Source: SZUA-35 sp964351995
GTDB taxonomy: Bacteria; Actinomycetota; Acidimicrobiia; Acidimicrobiales; SZUA-35
DNA length: 64,000 nt
NCBI GenBank assembly: GCA_964351995.1
Contig: CAYGQE010000010.1
Coordinates: 1-64,000 of the forward strand
Direction: 5' to 3'
The translations under genes and the position numbers were made by a program. Below the pieces are notes generated by a model. It did no database searches. It saw only the letters and a program-made list of their open reading frames with translations, and was not told the DNA's origin. Within the stretch, counting starts at the first letter, position 1, and each line of letters opens with the position of its first letter. Below, in pieces: positions 29,954 to 40,500 of the stretch.

Positions 29954-30717
29954 CCTCACTCGCTCTCCGATCCGCACGCAGCGCCGTGTCCTACCTCCCG
30001 AGCTCCAGTCTGTTGGCGTTGCGGTCGCTGCCCGAACGCCTCAGACGCAACGTTCCCCACGAGGCCGATTTCGCATGGTTTGCCGGGATCACCAAGCCGT
30101 CACCTGTCGTCATCGACATCGGGGCGAACCGGGGACAGAGCATTCGATCGTTACAGCTGTTCCTCACCACCCCGTGCATCCACGCCATCGAGCCGAATCC
30201 GCTGCTCGCTTCCCATCTCGCAACGAATGCTGAGCTCGGTGGCGGCTCGATCACGAACGTCGCGTTGTCCGACGGGACCGGCACCCTCGTCCTCTACGTG
30301 CCTCGGTACGGCCACACCCACTACGACACACGCGCCTCGGCATCACGAGATCAGGCAGCCTCGTTTCTCACCAGTGACTCGTTCTTGGGATTCACCGACT
30401 CCCGGTCTGGCGTCGAACGGATCGAAGTCGAGATGCGAACACTCGACTCACTCGAACTCGCTCCTGACATCATCAAGATCGACGTCGAGGGCGCCGAACT
30501 CGGTGTGCTCACAGGCGGCAGCCACACGATCACCGAACACCAACCGGTCATGTTGATCGAAGAGCCAAGTGACCAAGCAATCGAACTCGCCAGGTCGTGG
30601 GGCTACGAGTCGTTCGAATACCGAAACGGGACGCTCCAGCCAGCCACGGGCAACTCGTTGAACACGTTCTTCTTGGTGGAGAAACATCGCGTCGGACCCG
30701 ATCGGCTCGTCAACTGA
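29950..30717 (+). CDS. FkbM-family SAM methyltransferase
   Basis: 255 residues. The SAM-binding motif is VIDIGANRGQSIRSL, followed by HAIEPNP and the FkbM signature IIKIDVEGAELGVL. FkbM enzymes O-methylate sugars or secondary metabolites; in this setting a glycan hydroxyl is the likely acceptor. Translation is coupled to meaB (ATGA overlap), although the two functions seem unrelated. It is convergent with, and overlaps by 8 bases, the LPG-synthase-like gene. Confidence 0.85.
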   Translation: MTSLALRSARSAVSYLPSSSLLALRSLPERLRRNVPHEADFAWFAGITKPSPVVIDIGANRGQSIRSLQLFLTTPCIHAIEPNPLLASHLATNAELGGGSITNVALSDGTGTLVLYVPRYGHTHYDTRASASRDQAASFLTSDSFLGFTDSRSGVERIEVEMRTLDSLELAPDIIKIDVEGAELGVLTGGSHTITEHQPVMLIEEPSDQAIELARSWGYESFEYRNGTLQPATGNSLNTFFLVEKHRVGPDRLVN

Positions 30718-31651
30718 GATCGGTGTCGATTTCACGCTGAACACTTGCTCTCCCGAGAGCCACGCCGATCAACGCACCAGTCGCGTCGACCATCGTCGCG
30801 ATGAAGCGCGAAACCAAGGCGGCAGCAGCGACGACGCCGACCGAAGCAGCACCGCCGAAGAACAGCACGAGAATCCCCTCACGAACGCCTGCGCCGGCCG
30901 GAGCGATCACGAAGAGCAGCCCCCCGACAAATGCCAAGGCGAATGCGGCAATGGAACGGACCGCCAGCATGTCCGTTTCCAGTCCGAGGCTGTCGGCAAC
31001 GACGTAGAACTGCAGGCCGTTCAGCACCCAGCCCACGCAAAGAACTGCGGTGGCGACAGCGAGAGGCTGAGCCGATGGGCGAGTGTCCGGCAGTCGGCGA
31101 GCGATGCCAGCGGGGAGACGCTGGCGAACCGCTGGCCATTGCCGCAAAGCCAGCACACTGACGGCAAGAGCACCCATGACTGCCGGTCCGAGCCAAAGGA
31201 ACCGAAAAGGCTCGAGCGCCCCCCAGGCCACTACGCCGACGAGCACTCCTGACGACATCGCGAGCAGCAGGGCCAGGAAGAACGACGCAAGGTTCGCTCG
31301 TCGACCGACGCCCTTCTCCTTCCCCATCTGTACTTGGGCAACGGCTGCCCACACCGATCCGGGGAGGTACTTTCCCGCCTGACTCACCAAGAAGATCCCC
31401 GCACCATCGCGGTGCGAGATGGTCTCGCCGAGGCTTCGCAGAACGATGACCCATGCTGCGACCGAGCACGCCAGCGATCCCGAGGCCAGTGCCGCCGCCA
31501 AGGCGAGCCGGCCGATCGAGACCGATGCGAGAGCGTCGGACACTTCCGGCCAGTCAGAACGGAACGCGAAGAAAAGCACGGCGGTCACTGCAACGAGGTA
31601 AAGCACACTGAGCAAGCGCCGAATCGCGGGCACCTTGCCACTGTTGGTCAA
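30710..31651 (-). CDS. lysylphosphatidylglycerol-synthase-TM / flippase-like membrane protein (UPF0104)
   Basis: 313 residues with about eight transmembrane segments. LVSQAGKYLPGSVWAAVAQVQMGKEKGV matches the conserved YLPG(S)xW motif of the family, and a C-terminal AFALAFVGGLLFVIAPAGAGVREG matches the conserved APAGxGxRE motif. Family members act as lipid or lipid-linked-sugar flippases or lysyl-PG synthase membrane domains; no soluble transferase domain is present. The TTG start overlaps the upstream methyltransferase stop (TTGA). It is last in a five-gene minus-strand glycan cluster. Confidence 0.83.
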   Translation of the reverse strand: MTNSGKVPAIRRLLSVLYLVAVTAVLFFAFRSDWPEVSDALASVSIGRLALAAALASGSLACSVAAWVIVLRSLGETISHRDGAGIFLVSQAGKYLPGSVWAAVAQVQMGKEKGVGRRANLASFFLALLLAMSSGVLVGVVAWGALEPFRFLWLGPAVMGALAVSVLALRQWPAVRQRLPAGIARRLPDTRPSAQPLAVATAVLCVGWVLNGLQFYVVADSLGLETDMLAVRSIAAFALAFVGGLLFVIAPAGAGVREGILVLFFGGAASVGVVAAAALVSRFIATMVDATGALIGVALGRASVQREIDTDLS

Positions 31652-32379
31652 GGCTGCGTCGATGCTTCCGGCTTCTTCGCCAACAGGATGAGACCCGTCC
31701 CACGGCCGGAGGACTCGAGCGGACGTTGCACGGTGGACAGAACGCGTCCGGCAAGCTCGGTCAGCTTTGCCGAGCGCGTTGACGGCTGAAGTTGACGTGC
31801 GCTGTCAGCAGTGACTTCGTCCATCGGCCGATCCATACGGTCGGAGCGCTTGGCAAGAAGATGCCGACCCTGTTCGAGGAGGTTGCCAACGGGGAATCCG
31901 TAATGCACGACCTGCGTGTCGACGAGGCCGAGCGCGGCGGTCAACTCTTCGATGTCCGCTTCGTCGTAGCGGCGGAAATGGCCGGCAGCTCGATCCCACG
32001 GGCCGTACTGCTTCGAAAAGGCCGGTACGGACAGCAAGAGGTGCCCGCCCGGACGAAGTCGCTCGACCCACTCAGCAGCGACTGCGTGGTGATCTTCGAT
32101 GTGCTCGAGCACCTCGAACGCGCAGACCAAGTCGAAGGGCTCGTCGGCGGGAAGAGCCTCGAGCGATTCGACAACGATCTTTCCTGGAAGTCGCTCGGTG
32201 GCGACGGCTCGAGACTCAGCGTCCGGCTCGACGGCCACGTAGCGATCGGCATCCAGACGAGCGCTCACACCACCCATGCCAACACCCAACTCGAGGATCG
32301 ACGATGGCTGGACGTCAGCCAAGAGTCTGCAAATGATCTGCAGTCGCATCCATCCCGAAATTGACAACGGTGCGCTCAA
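31648..32379 (-). CDS. class I SAM-dependent methyltransferase
   Basis: 243 residues. ILELGVGMGGVSARL (SAM motif I), AVEPD (motif II acidic residue) and FDLVCAFEVLEHIEDH (motif IV) are followed by RLRPGGHLLLSVPAF. The TTG start is supported by a strong AAGGAG ribosome-binding site 6 bases upstream. The substrate is unknown; position among glycosyltransferases suggests sugar or lipid-linked-sugar methylation. The gene lies 36 bases after the upstream glycosyltransferase stop and overlaps the next gene by 4 bases. Confidence 0.83.
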   Translation of the reverse strand: MSAPLSISGWMRLQIICRLLADVQPSSILELGVGMGGVSARLDADRYVAVEPDAESRAVATERLPGKIVVESLEALPADEPFDLVCAFEVLEHIEDHHAVAAEWVERLRPGGHLLLSVPAFSKQYGPWDRAAGHFRRYDEADIEELTAALGLVDTQVVHYGFPVGNLLEQGRHLLAKRSDRMDRPMDEVTADSARQLQPSTRSAKLTELAGRVLSTVQRPLESSGRGTGLILLAKKPEASTQP

Positions 32380-32385
32380 GAGAAA

Positions 32386-32391
32386 CTCCTT
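32386..32391 (-). promoter_or_regulatory. strong ribosome-binding site fixing a TTG start
   Basis: AAGGAG on the minus strand with 6-base spacing to the TTG at 32379. It is one of the few clear Shine-Dalgarno sites in the window and sets the methyltransferase start. An in-frame ATG ten codons later would leave this site unused. Confidence 0.7.
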
Positions 32392-32415
32392 AGTCCAGTC
32401 AACACGAAACTCGTG

Positions 32416-33522
32416 TCACAACGAGCAAAGAGTAGCGAGATAGCTCTGCCAGGTCGTCGATGGGGCAGGAGCATCCGCCACAGCGGATCGAAGCTTCGCG
32501 AGACGATCACCGGCGTACAGCGAACGTATGGTTGCCGCCAGCGCCGAGGGGTCGCCCGGAGGGCACACGAACCCGGTGACTCCGTCGATGATCTGCTGAC
32601 CAAACCCAGCAACGTCGGTTGCGATGACAGGAACCCCGAGCTGATGACCGAGGAGGACGTTCTGGGACCCCGTCCCCGAGCGATACGGCAAGACGAGAGC
32701 ATCACAAGCGGCAAAGACTGCTGGCACCTCCTCGTCAGCGACGTAGGAGGTGCGCAGCTCAATCCTGTCAGTCAAGCCACGTTCTGCGATCGCCTCGACC
32801 AGCAAGCCACGTTCGCCCCACAGTTCGCCACAGACCATCAACCGCACGTCGTCCACCAGGACCAGCGCATCCAGCAGATCATCGAGCCCCTTGTAGGGCC
32901 TGATCAACCCGAAGAACAGCAGCGTCTTGGTGACTGGATCGCCGCGTCGGTCGGCCCGATGCGATGTCGGCGGGTGTGGGGGAAGCGGTTCGATGTCGAC
33001 GTTGTCCGCCGCGAGCGATCTCGCAACCTCAGCCTCAGCCCCACTGTGGACCACGAGGCCATCAGTGAAACGCAGAAACATCGACACCAAGAATCGATCG
33101 CCCATGCGCGGCTCGTGCGGCAGCACGTTGTGCGCCACGACCACGAAGCGAGCTCGATTCCGGCGAACGCCGGCAACAACCCGGATGACCAAGAAGGGGA
33201 CGACCTGGACCGGCACCACGAGGGTGAAGACCACACGTGAGCGAGGCCGGCAACGCCACCCACACCGCACCCAACTCACTGGGTCGAACCAGCGCAAAGC
33301 CGTCTTCACCGGGAGGTCAGAAAAAGCAATCCGGTCTGGCCTCGGCACGTATTGTTCGCCGGGATAGAGGAACCGGGGATACTGGGCAGCCCACGTCTCG
33401 ATGTGTGTGTCAATGCCGACGCCCTGCAATGCCTCGGCAAGATGCGCCGTGTGTTGGGCGATACCACCTTTGAATGGTGGAACCGGACCGATGATCGTCA
33501 CGGATGTCTCGACCGTTGTCAC
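32416..33522 (-). CDS. GT4-type glycosyltransferase
   Basis: 368 residues from the GTG at 33522, whose GTGA overlaps the upstream stop by 4 bases; an ATG at 33552 would add ten residues and overlap by 34. The N-terminal glycine loop PVPPFKGGIAQHT and donor domain LLFFGLIRPYKGLDDLLDALV are typical. Instead of the common E-x7-E, the region reads DALVLPYRSGTGSQNVLLGHQLGVPVIATD, a variation seen in some GT4 enzymes. It probably extends the glycan made at this locus. Confidence 0.87.
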   Translation of the reverse strand: MTTVETSVTIIGPVPPFKGGIAQHTAHLAEALQGVGIDTHIETWAAQYPRFLYPGEQYVPRPDRIAFSDLPVKTALRWFDPVSWVRCGWRCRPRSRVVFTLVVPVQVVPFLVIRVVAGVRRNRARFVVVAHNVLPHEPRMGDRFLVSMFLRFTDGLVVHSGAEAEVARSLAADNVDIEPLPPHPPTSHRADRRGDPVTKTLLFFGLIRPYKGLDDLLDALVLVDDVRLMVCGELWGERGLLVEAIAERGLTDRIELRTSYVADEEVPAVFAACDALVLPYRSGTGSQNVLLGHQLGVPVIATDVAGFGQQIIDGVTGFVCPPGDPSALAATIRSLYAGDRLAKLRSAVADAPAPSTTWQSYLATLCSL

Positions 33523-35183
33523 TCGCTCGACGACCTCGGTGCCGGTTGGCATCGGCCGATCTCGAACAGCTCGTCCACGTCGGTCTCGGTGAGGCAGCGG
33601 TCGGACAAACCGAGCACCTGGCTGATACGTGCCTGCGATGATGGAGGCACCCAGCCGGTGTCGTTGAAGATGAAGATCGGGCGGTCGTTGACTACGTCGA
33701 TGAAAGCCAGAATCTCGTCAGCATCGGGCAGGGTGTCATACAGATGCAGCACACCGGAGCTCGCTGGCGTCTCGGTGACCAGGTAACTCGCTGTGACCGT
33801 CACGCGATGAGGGAAGAAGACCTTGTCGAGACGACGAGTCATCACGAGGCCATCTTCTGGCACGACCGCGAGCACCGCTTCTTGCTGCTGAGCGGTGGCA
33901 TCCAGCAGTCGTCGAGTGTCCGCCATGCCGTTGGGTTGCCAGAGCACAGTGGTTGCATTGACTCCAACGCAGAAGCCGGCGAGCACGACAGCCCCGACTC
34001 TGGGTACCACGTTCTCGGAATCCCAGAGGACAGCGAAGCCGATCGCCGTGGCGATGATGACGAGCGCCATCACTGGAGCCAAGTAGCGCAGCATGCTGGC
34101 ATTCGTCAGGAACGTGCCCGTGCCCCACAACGGTGAAGAACTCGCAACGCCGACGAAGAAGATCGAGCCGGCGCCCACGATCAAGACGTGTTGACGCTGG
34201 ATCGGCAAGTGTTCCTGGTCAGCGAGGCGATGGGCATACGCACCAGTGACCAAGAGCGGGAGAATCTCCGGCCGTGCCAGGTACACGCCGAGGTTGCCGA
34301 TGGCGGCTTGGGGCGAGAATCCGATCCCGCCGCTCTGCCAGCCGACGGCGTCGAGCACGGTGGCGAACTCGCTGTAGCCAGTGACCGTCGGCGACCCGTA
34401 GACCCAGGCGTTGAACAACATCACCGGCACCAGCGCGGCGGCACCACCGGCGGCCGCCCAGGCAATCCGCTGGACGACCGAGCGACGCGTTTGCGACACA
34501 CCGACACACGAGGCGAGGAGAACCGATGACCACCAGGGGAACGTGGCGTAGTGGAAGCCAACAGCGACGCCGGTCAAGACGCCCGCGATGAAGAACCGTT
34601 GACCGAGGAACGACGGCAGCGGGAGCCGCCGGTCGCGATAGCGGAGAAGAACAAGCGCCGAAGCAAGTCCGGCCGACACGCCGAAGAAACTCAAGCTGAC
34701 GCCGCCATAGGAGCCAGCCCACCAGATGACGCTCGTCAGGGCGAGCACGACACCGACCCACGACGCAAGCTGATGGCGCGTCAGTTCCCAAGTGATGAGA
34801 CCCACCAGCGCCGCTGCGAGCAGTCCGCCGAGCAGCGACAGCAGAACTCGCACGGACGCTCCACCGACCGACGTGGCCGCCGCCAAAGCCACCGGATAGG
34901 CGAAGTCCTTCGGCACCAACGATTGGTCGACGATCGACCCATCGCGGGGAAGCAGAGCAATGACGCGGTCGTCCGCGACGGGGCCGCTGAGGTCATAGGC
35001 GGGTCTGCCTTCGGTTCGCCAGGCATCGGCGAGCACAGCTCGAACGTTGCCTTGTGGTTCGAGATACACCGGGGTCTCGTCCACCAGTTGCGGCCACCAC
35101 ACAGCAGCGTTGACCCCCGTCCAACCAATCACGATCACGGCGATGACGATCAACAACACACGGTCTGGACGAAAAGAACTCAT
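33519..35183 (-). CDS. multi-pass membrane protein, GT-C-like
   Basis: 554 residues from an ATG that overlaps the upstream stop by 4 bases. It has about ten to twelve hydrophobic helices. After the first helix a loop carries acidic residues (WWPQLVDETPVYLEP), in the position where GT-C enzymes keep a catalytic Asp/Glu. Helices occupy most of residues 95-400 and a soluble C-terminal region follows (about 410-554). Probably a lipid-linked-sugar-dependent transferase or a glycan-associated membrane protein; no closer family recognised. Confidence 0.75.
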   Translation of the reverse strand: MSSFRPDRVLLIVIAVIVIGWTGVNAAVWWPQLVDETPVYLEPQGNVRAVLADAWRTEGRPAYDLSGPVADDRVIALLPRDGSIVDQSLVPKDFAYPVALAAATSVGGASVRVLLSLLGGLLAAALVGLITWELTRHQLASWVGVVLALTSVIWWAGSYGGVSLSFFGVSAGLASALVLLRYRDRRLPLPSFLGQRFFIAGVLTGVAVGFHYATFPWWSSVLLASCVGVSQTRRSVVQRIAWAAAGGAAALVPVMLFNAWVYGSPTVTGYSEFATVLDAVGWQSGGIGFSPQAAIGNLGVYLARPEILPLLVTGAYAHRLADQEHLPIQRQHVLIVGAGSIFFVGVASSSPLWGTGTFLTNASMLRYLAPVMALVIIATAIGFAVLWDSENVVPRVGAVVLAGFCVGVNATTVLWQPNGMADTRRLLDATAQQQEAVLAVVPEDGLVMTRRLDKVFFPHRVTVTASYLVTETPASSGVLHLYDTLPDADEILAFIDVVNDRPIFIFNDTGWVPPSSQARISQVLGLSDRCLTETDVDELFEIGRCQPAPRSSSE

Positions 35184-37300
35184 GGTGCGCCCAACTCGAT
35201 CGTGACCGAATCCGCTGCGCTGTCCCCAGCCCATTGAACGAATTCCTGCACCAACTCTGCTCGAAGCACCCACGTTCCATCATCAACCGACAGATCCACG
35301 AGATCCCTGGTCAGGGAAACCAAGACAACCTCAGATGCCCCGGGGCGTAGCGGTTCAGTGATGTCGAAACGGACAGGTTCGTGGATCCGTTCACCTTCGG
35401 CGGTCGTTGCCCGCCACTCAACGCCAAGACGCACCGCCAACCCTCCGACGGGCAGCCTGCTCGGCGGGATGAAGGTCGATGACGAGGCGTTCGTCACCGT
35501 GACCAAGGCCTCGATGGTCCGGTCGCCGCTGTCTTCCTCGACGAGTTCGATGCTGAGGTCAGCGGCGAGTGAGGCAAGTCGAGTTCCAGGGTCGGGGAAG
35601 ATGGCTTGCTGCTGACCCAGGCCAGACATCGCAGCCGGAGATGCCCAGAGCCAGTGGCCTCTGCCCTGCTCCCAACCAATGGCCCTCCACCCTGCGAGCA
35701 CGGTTCCGAGATCTGGTCGAGAAGAGATCACCAGATCATCACACGGCGACACATCTCGGTCGGAGTAGAAGTACTCGAAGGGAACATCGAGCAGGAGCAT
35801 CTGATAGTTCTCATGAGCCCAAGGGTCTCGCAACTCTGTCTGATCGAGACCAACACAGCCCGTTGCCCCAGAAACACGAGCTTGTTCCAGGAGCAGGGTG
35901 AGCTCGCCTTCGTTCGAAACCCGGTCGATGTACGCCATCGAACGTTCGAACGGCAGCGTCGCCGCAGTGAAGAACAACAGGAGCAAGAGTGGCAGAACGA
36001 GCGTGGTTCGTTTCGCACTGACCCGGGCAATGAACAGCATCATGGCTGCGCCGAACAGGGCGATCAGGATCGGGTCGATGCGATTGGTCAGCCGTATCGG
36101 CAAGCCGAGCCCAGACACGTTCAGGATCTGCAACCGGGTCTCGAAGGCCTCGTAGCCCCGGACTGCGACAAGAACACACGCCGAGACCACAAGGACTGCC
36201 GGACCTGCGGAAGTCATCCATTTCGGCGGGCTCCGATCCAGCAAGATGAGTAGCCCGACCAGCAACGGGATCGGCATCACCACTTCGAGGTACCGGCCGT
36301 AGACCGCAAGGTCACCCTGCCCCTGGTTGGTGAACAGGGCGCTCAGCACTGCCGCCAGGCCGACGAGCACGAGCACGTGGAGGTCGCCGTCCTCGTCCAA
36401 CGTAGGTCGCTTGGCCCGCCAGGTCGTTGCACCGATCGCGATCATTCCGACGACAACGAGGCCGGCAGTCGATGCCGTGAGGTTGATGACCTGGCCGAGC
36501 AGCGAGAACGGCAGAACCGCGATCGATCTGATCGATGCATTCGCACCGATCAGGTCCACGAACGACTGGCGTCCACCGAGTGAATGGAACGTCTCGACAT
36601 CAGCTGCAAGGAACGAGCGTGCGATCAGCGTCGAGATCGCACCGGAGAACAACATGCCCGTCCCCAGACGCCGGGTGGGCTTTTCGAGCATCAGCACGAT
36701 CGCTGCCGCCACGATGATCACCGCAGCTCGAGAGTGCGAGCTGGCCACCAGGCCGAAGGCGAGTGCAGCCGAGATGGTCGCTGCCGTCTGACCTCGCCGC
36801 AACATCCATCGAACGATGATCACCGACCAGATCCCTGCGGCGATCAACAGATTGTCGGCAATGGCAAGCGTGGCGAAATACTGGAACGAGGGGTAAAGCA
36901 GCACCACGACCGACGCCAGCGCGACGCGCCGTTCTCCCAGGTCAGGGAATCGGTTGATGCCAATTCGATACAGACCGACGGCGCTGATGAGACCGAGAGC
37001 GGCATTCATCGTCTGGAACGCCCAAGTGATGAGCTCGAGGTCTCGGGTGAACAGCAGCACGGGAGCTACCAGCGCGCCGTAACCCGGCAAGTACCACCAG
37101 GGCGACGCCGCTCCCTGACCTGCGACGAACCGTGCGTTCGTGATCGCACCCGCCTCGTCTGGGAACACGAAGGGCCGCGAGATCAACGCCGACATCACGA
37201 GGTAGAAAAAGGGCACCAACAGCAGGAACGGCGAAAACCCACTGGTGACCGCTGCGACCGAAGCCCGCGACGGCGGTTCGATCGATTTGCTCATCAGCAT
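35180..37300 (-). CDS. large GT-C-like membrane protein with C-terminal beta-sandwich domain
   Basis: 706 residues. The first helix is about 22-42, followed by a loop with an acidic motif (RPFVFPDEAGAITNARF) and about eleven further helices to roughly residue 430. The soluble part ends in a ~130-residue beta-rich domain (about 570-706) containing AVRLGVEWRATT and PLRPGASEVVLVSL. This layout recurs in the protein at 49725-51824, including a shared YGRYLE/D motif. It likely uses a polyprenyl-phosphate sugar donor; inferred. First gene of the minus-strand cluster 37300-30710, starting at a 224-base divergent intergenic region. Confidence 0.77.
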   Translation of the reverse strand: MLMSKSIEPPSRASVAAVTSGFSPFLLLVPFFYLVMSALISRPFVFPDEAGAITNARFVAGQGAASPWWYLPGYGALVAPVLLFTRDLELITWAFQTMNAALGLISAVGLYRIGINRFPDLGERRVALASVVVLLYPSFQYFATLAIADNLLIAAGIWSVIIVRWMLRRGQTAATISAALAFGLVASSHSRAAVIIVAAAIVLMLEKPTRRLGTGMLFSGAISTLIARSFLAADVETFHSLGGRQSFVDLIGANASIRSIAVLPFSLLGQVINLTASTAGLVVVGMIAIGATTWRAKRPTLDEDGDLHVLVLVGLAAVLSALFTNQGQGDLAVYGRYLEVVMPIPLLVGLLILLDRSPPKWMTSAGPAVLVVSACVLVAVRGYEAFETRLQILNVSGLGLPIRLTNRIDPILIALFGAAMMLFIARVSAKRTTLVLPLLLLLFFTAATLPFERSMAYIDRVSNEGELTLLLEQARVSGATGCVGLDQTELRDPWAHENYQMLLLDVPFEYFYSDRDVSPCDDLVISSRPDLGTVLAGWRAIGWEQGRGHWLWASPAAMSGLGQQQAIFPDPGTRLASLAADLSIELVEEDSGDRTIEALVTVTNASSSTFIPPSRLPVGGLAVRLGVEWRATTAEGERIHEPVRFDITEPLRPGASEVVLVSLTRDLVDLSVDDGTWVLRAELVQEFVQWAGDSAADSVTIELGAP

Positions 37301-37524
37301 GGACGAAGCACCCGCACCCCAACATCATGTGGCGGGAACATCGAACCCGCATAGCGATGAGAGGATAGTCCGCGATGCCGCCCAGGAGCGGCCATGCTTT
37401 CGCGTTTCCCACAAGCATAGACAAGCACCCTCGACATCTTGGCTTCCCAGCGAGCGAGCCAGAGAACCCGCTGCTGCTGCCAGCGGAACTACAGTCTGCG
37501 TCTCATGCTGACTCGCAGGATCTC

Positions 37525-40500
37525 ATGTTCTTTGCTCTGAACGACAACAGCGACAGCGGCCCTCGCCATGCCTCGATGCACCTCTGGCTCGAAGTGTTCG
37601 AAGCCCTCGGCCATCACCAGGCGACCACCGATGCGGCTGAACTACTGATCTCTCCACTGGCCGGCACCGACGGCCAACGTCTGAGGTTGTCTCCGGTGGC
37701 AGACCCAGCCCGATCCATCACCGTGTGCCTGCCATCAACGCAGAGGCTGCACGATGAGGTCTGGCCGCCGTTTGCCACGATCAACGCGACGAGCACCAGC
37801 GTCAGCGAGCCAGCAGGTGACCCCCTCTGGACCGCCGCCGACACTCGACTCGATGTGATCGTCTCTCCTGACGCAGATCCGTCGTCGCTCGACGCGATCC
37901 ACGAAGCGCTGGCCACGATGCCGAACGGCGGAACCGTGGTGTTCTCGCTCGATGCGACGGGGCCAGCAAGTGTGTTCGTCGAGTTGGACGAGATGAAACA
38001 ACCCGGGGACTCCCGACGTGTGCGGGCCGTCGATGCAGCTGCTGCGGGCTTCCCGATCGTCGGAGCTGCCATCAACGGCTCCGGGTTCGTCGAACACGGA
38101 ATCACTGGCCTCGAGGTCAGCCCTGACAGCGCAGGTATCTCGTGGGCGTTCCGTCATCTCACCGAGTCACCGCGCGATCGTTCACGCCTAGCGCTCAATG
38201 CGCAGCGCCGAACGAACGTTCAGGGCGACCGACTCCTCGACGGGTTGATTCATGATCTGTTGTCTCCGGCGTTACGCAGGCGAGTCGTCATCATCAACAC
38301 CTTCGCCGTCGACACGCCGGTGAACGGTGGCCAGCGCAGGCTTCGCCAACTCGCCGGGGAACTGGCACGTGTCGCCGATGTAGAACTCCTGGTGCTGTCT
38401 CAGCATGCAGATGTCGAAACCAGACGTCTGCTCGCCCCAGGCCTCACCCAGATCGAGATCCCGAGGTCTGCTGAGCAAAAGGATGCCGAGGACAAGATCT
38501 TCGATCTGCTCGGTGAACCAACCGATGACATGACCGCAGCGGACCTCGCCGCCACCACACCGGCTTGGGCGGCGCTGCTCGACGAGCGTCTGCCCGAGTG
38601 CGACCTGATCGTGTCATGCCATCCCTATCTCGCACCGACGATCCCCGTCGTCGACGGCATCGCGTTCGTCTACGACTCTTACAACGCCGAGACCAGCTTC
38701 AAGCGGTCCGTTCTGGATAACGACGACAACGGGGCGTGGCTGCTCGCAGCGACCGAGCGAGCCGAACGCAACGCCACACAGCGTGCCGACCTGATCGTGG
38801 CCTGCACCGGGGCCGACCTCGACGAGATCCGCCGCCTCGATGACGACCACCACGACGGAGTCGTCGTCTCCAACGGTGTCGACGTCGATGCGCTTCCATT
38901 CGCCACCGACGAGCAACGGCAGCGGGCCCGGTGGGAACTGCTCGATCTCGCCGGTCTCGACCCGTTCAGCGATCGCCCGATCGCCACGTTCATCGGCTCG
39001 TCCCACGCGCCCAATCTCTCCGCCGCCGAACTGCTCATCGCAACGGCACGTCGACGCCCCGACTGGTTGTTCATCCTCGCTGGCAGCCACAGCAGCGTGT
39101 TCGCTGAACAGCAGCGTCCGCTCCCCGACAATGTCACGCTCGTTCCCGTCTTCGACGAGGGGCTCCTGTGGCCGCTCATCGCCGGTGCCGACGTCGCGGC
39201 GAACCCCATGGTCTCGGGCGGCGGCAGTAATCTCAAGATCTTCGACTACCTGGCCGTCGGCTCACCAGTCTTGGCCACGCCTACCGGGGCGCGAGGCCTC
39301 GACAACCCGTCGTCGCTCGTCGAACTCGTCGAACCGACCGTCGACGGAGTGGTCGGTGGCCTCGACCGCCTGGTCGACCCCGCTGGCGCCTCACAGCGAG
39401 CCGAACGCTCCGCGGCCGGCCGAGCCTTTGTCGAGGCACAGGTCAGCTGGCAGACCCTCGGCGCCAAGTGGAGCACGGCTCTTGGCGAACTCGTCGGCGG
39501 TTGGATCGGCGAGAAGCGGCCCCGCCTCGACACGAGCCAGCCCATCATCCTGCTCGACAGGCCCCCACCTGCCGCCGACCCCGCAATCGCAACGATGCAG
39601 CGGGTGGGCGCCGCTGCCGCCGACGGCGCACCCACCTCGAGAGAGATCACCGTGGACCCAGCATTCCGAGAACACATCCGCAAGGCCAAGACCAACCGCA
39701 AGGTCGGCCGAGAGCTCCCCGATGGCGCCAGGATGGCGCTGCCGAAGAAGGCGCTGATTCGCGCCGGCCACGCCCTTTCGAACGAACAGGTGGTCTACAA
39801 CGAGGCATCGATCGCTGCCATGGAGCGGCTGATGGATGTCATCAACGATCTGCGTCGAGATCAACTGGCCCTGACCGAGCGACTCGAAGTAGCCGAGACA
39901 GCTCTGGCCAACAGCGCGCACGCTCCCGCCACGACGACCTCGCCCGTCGTTCCTCCGGCGCCTGCCGCTCCGGCCACCGACACCCCGGCGCTCGATGCGT
40001 TCTACGAAGCATTCGAGGACAGCTTCCGCGGCGATCCCGCAGACGTTGCAAGTTCCACAGCCCACTATCTCGAGCGCATCGCCGATGCCCCAGACGGGCC
40101 GGTGGTCGATGTTGGCTGTGGCCGAGGCGAATGGCTTGGTCTGGTTGCCGCCACGGGTCGCCGAGCACTCGGCTTCGACACCAATGCCGTGGCGGTCGAG
40201 CGTTGCGTCGCCGATGGGCGCGACGCAACCCACGGTGACGGCATCGCCCATCTCGAGTCTGTTTCCCCCGGATCCGTTGCGGTGATCAGCGCCTTCCACG
40301 TCATCGAACACCTCGAGTTCGATCAGCTCCACCGCTTTGCGCTCGCGGCACATCGAGCCCTGATACCTGGCGGCAAGCTCGTCTTGGAAACACCGAACTG
40401 TCTAAACCTGCAGGTCGGCGCCTCGTCGTTCTGGCTCGATCCGACCCATATCTCCCCCGTACATCCGGAGCAGCTCCGCTTCTTGCTGAGCCACGTCGGC

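Noticed and set aside
37335..37352. A tRNA T-arm-like hairpin (GCGGG stem with TTCGA loop, minus strand)
   Set aside because: The loop is 9 rather than 7 bases, and no acceptor stem or anticodon arm can be folded around it.
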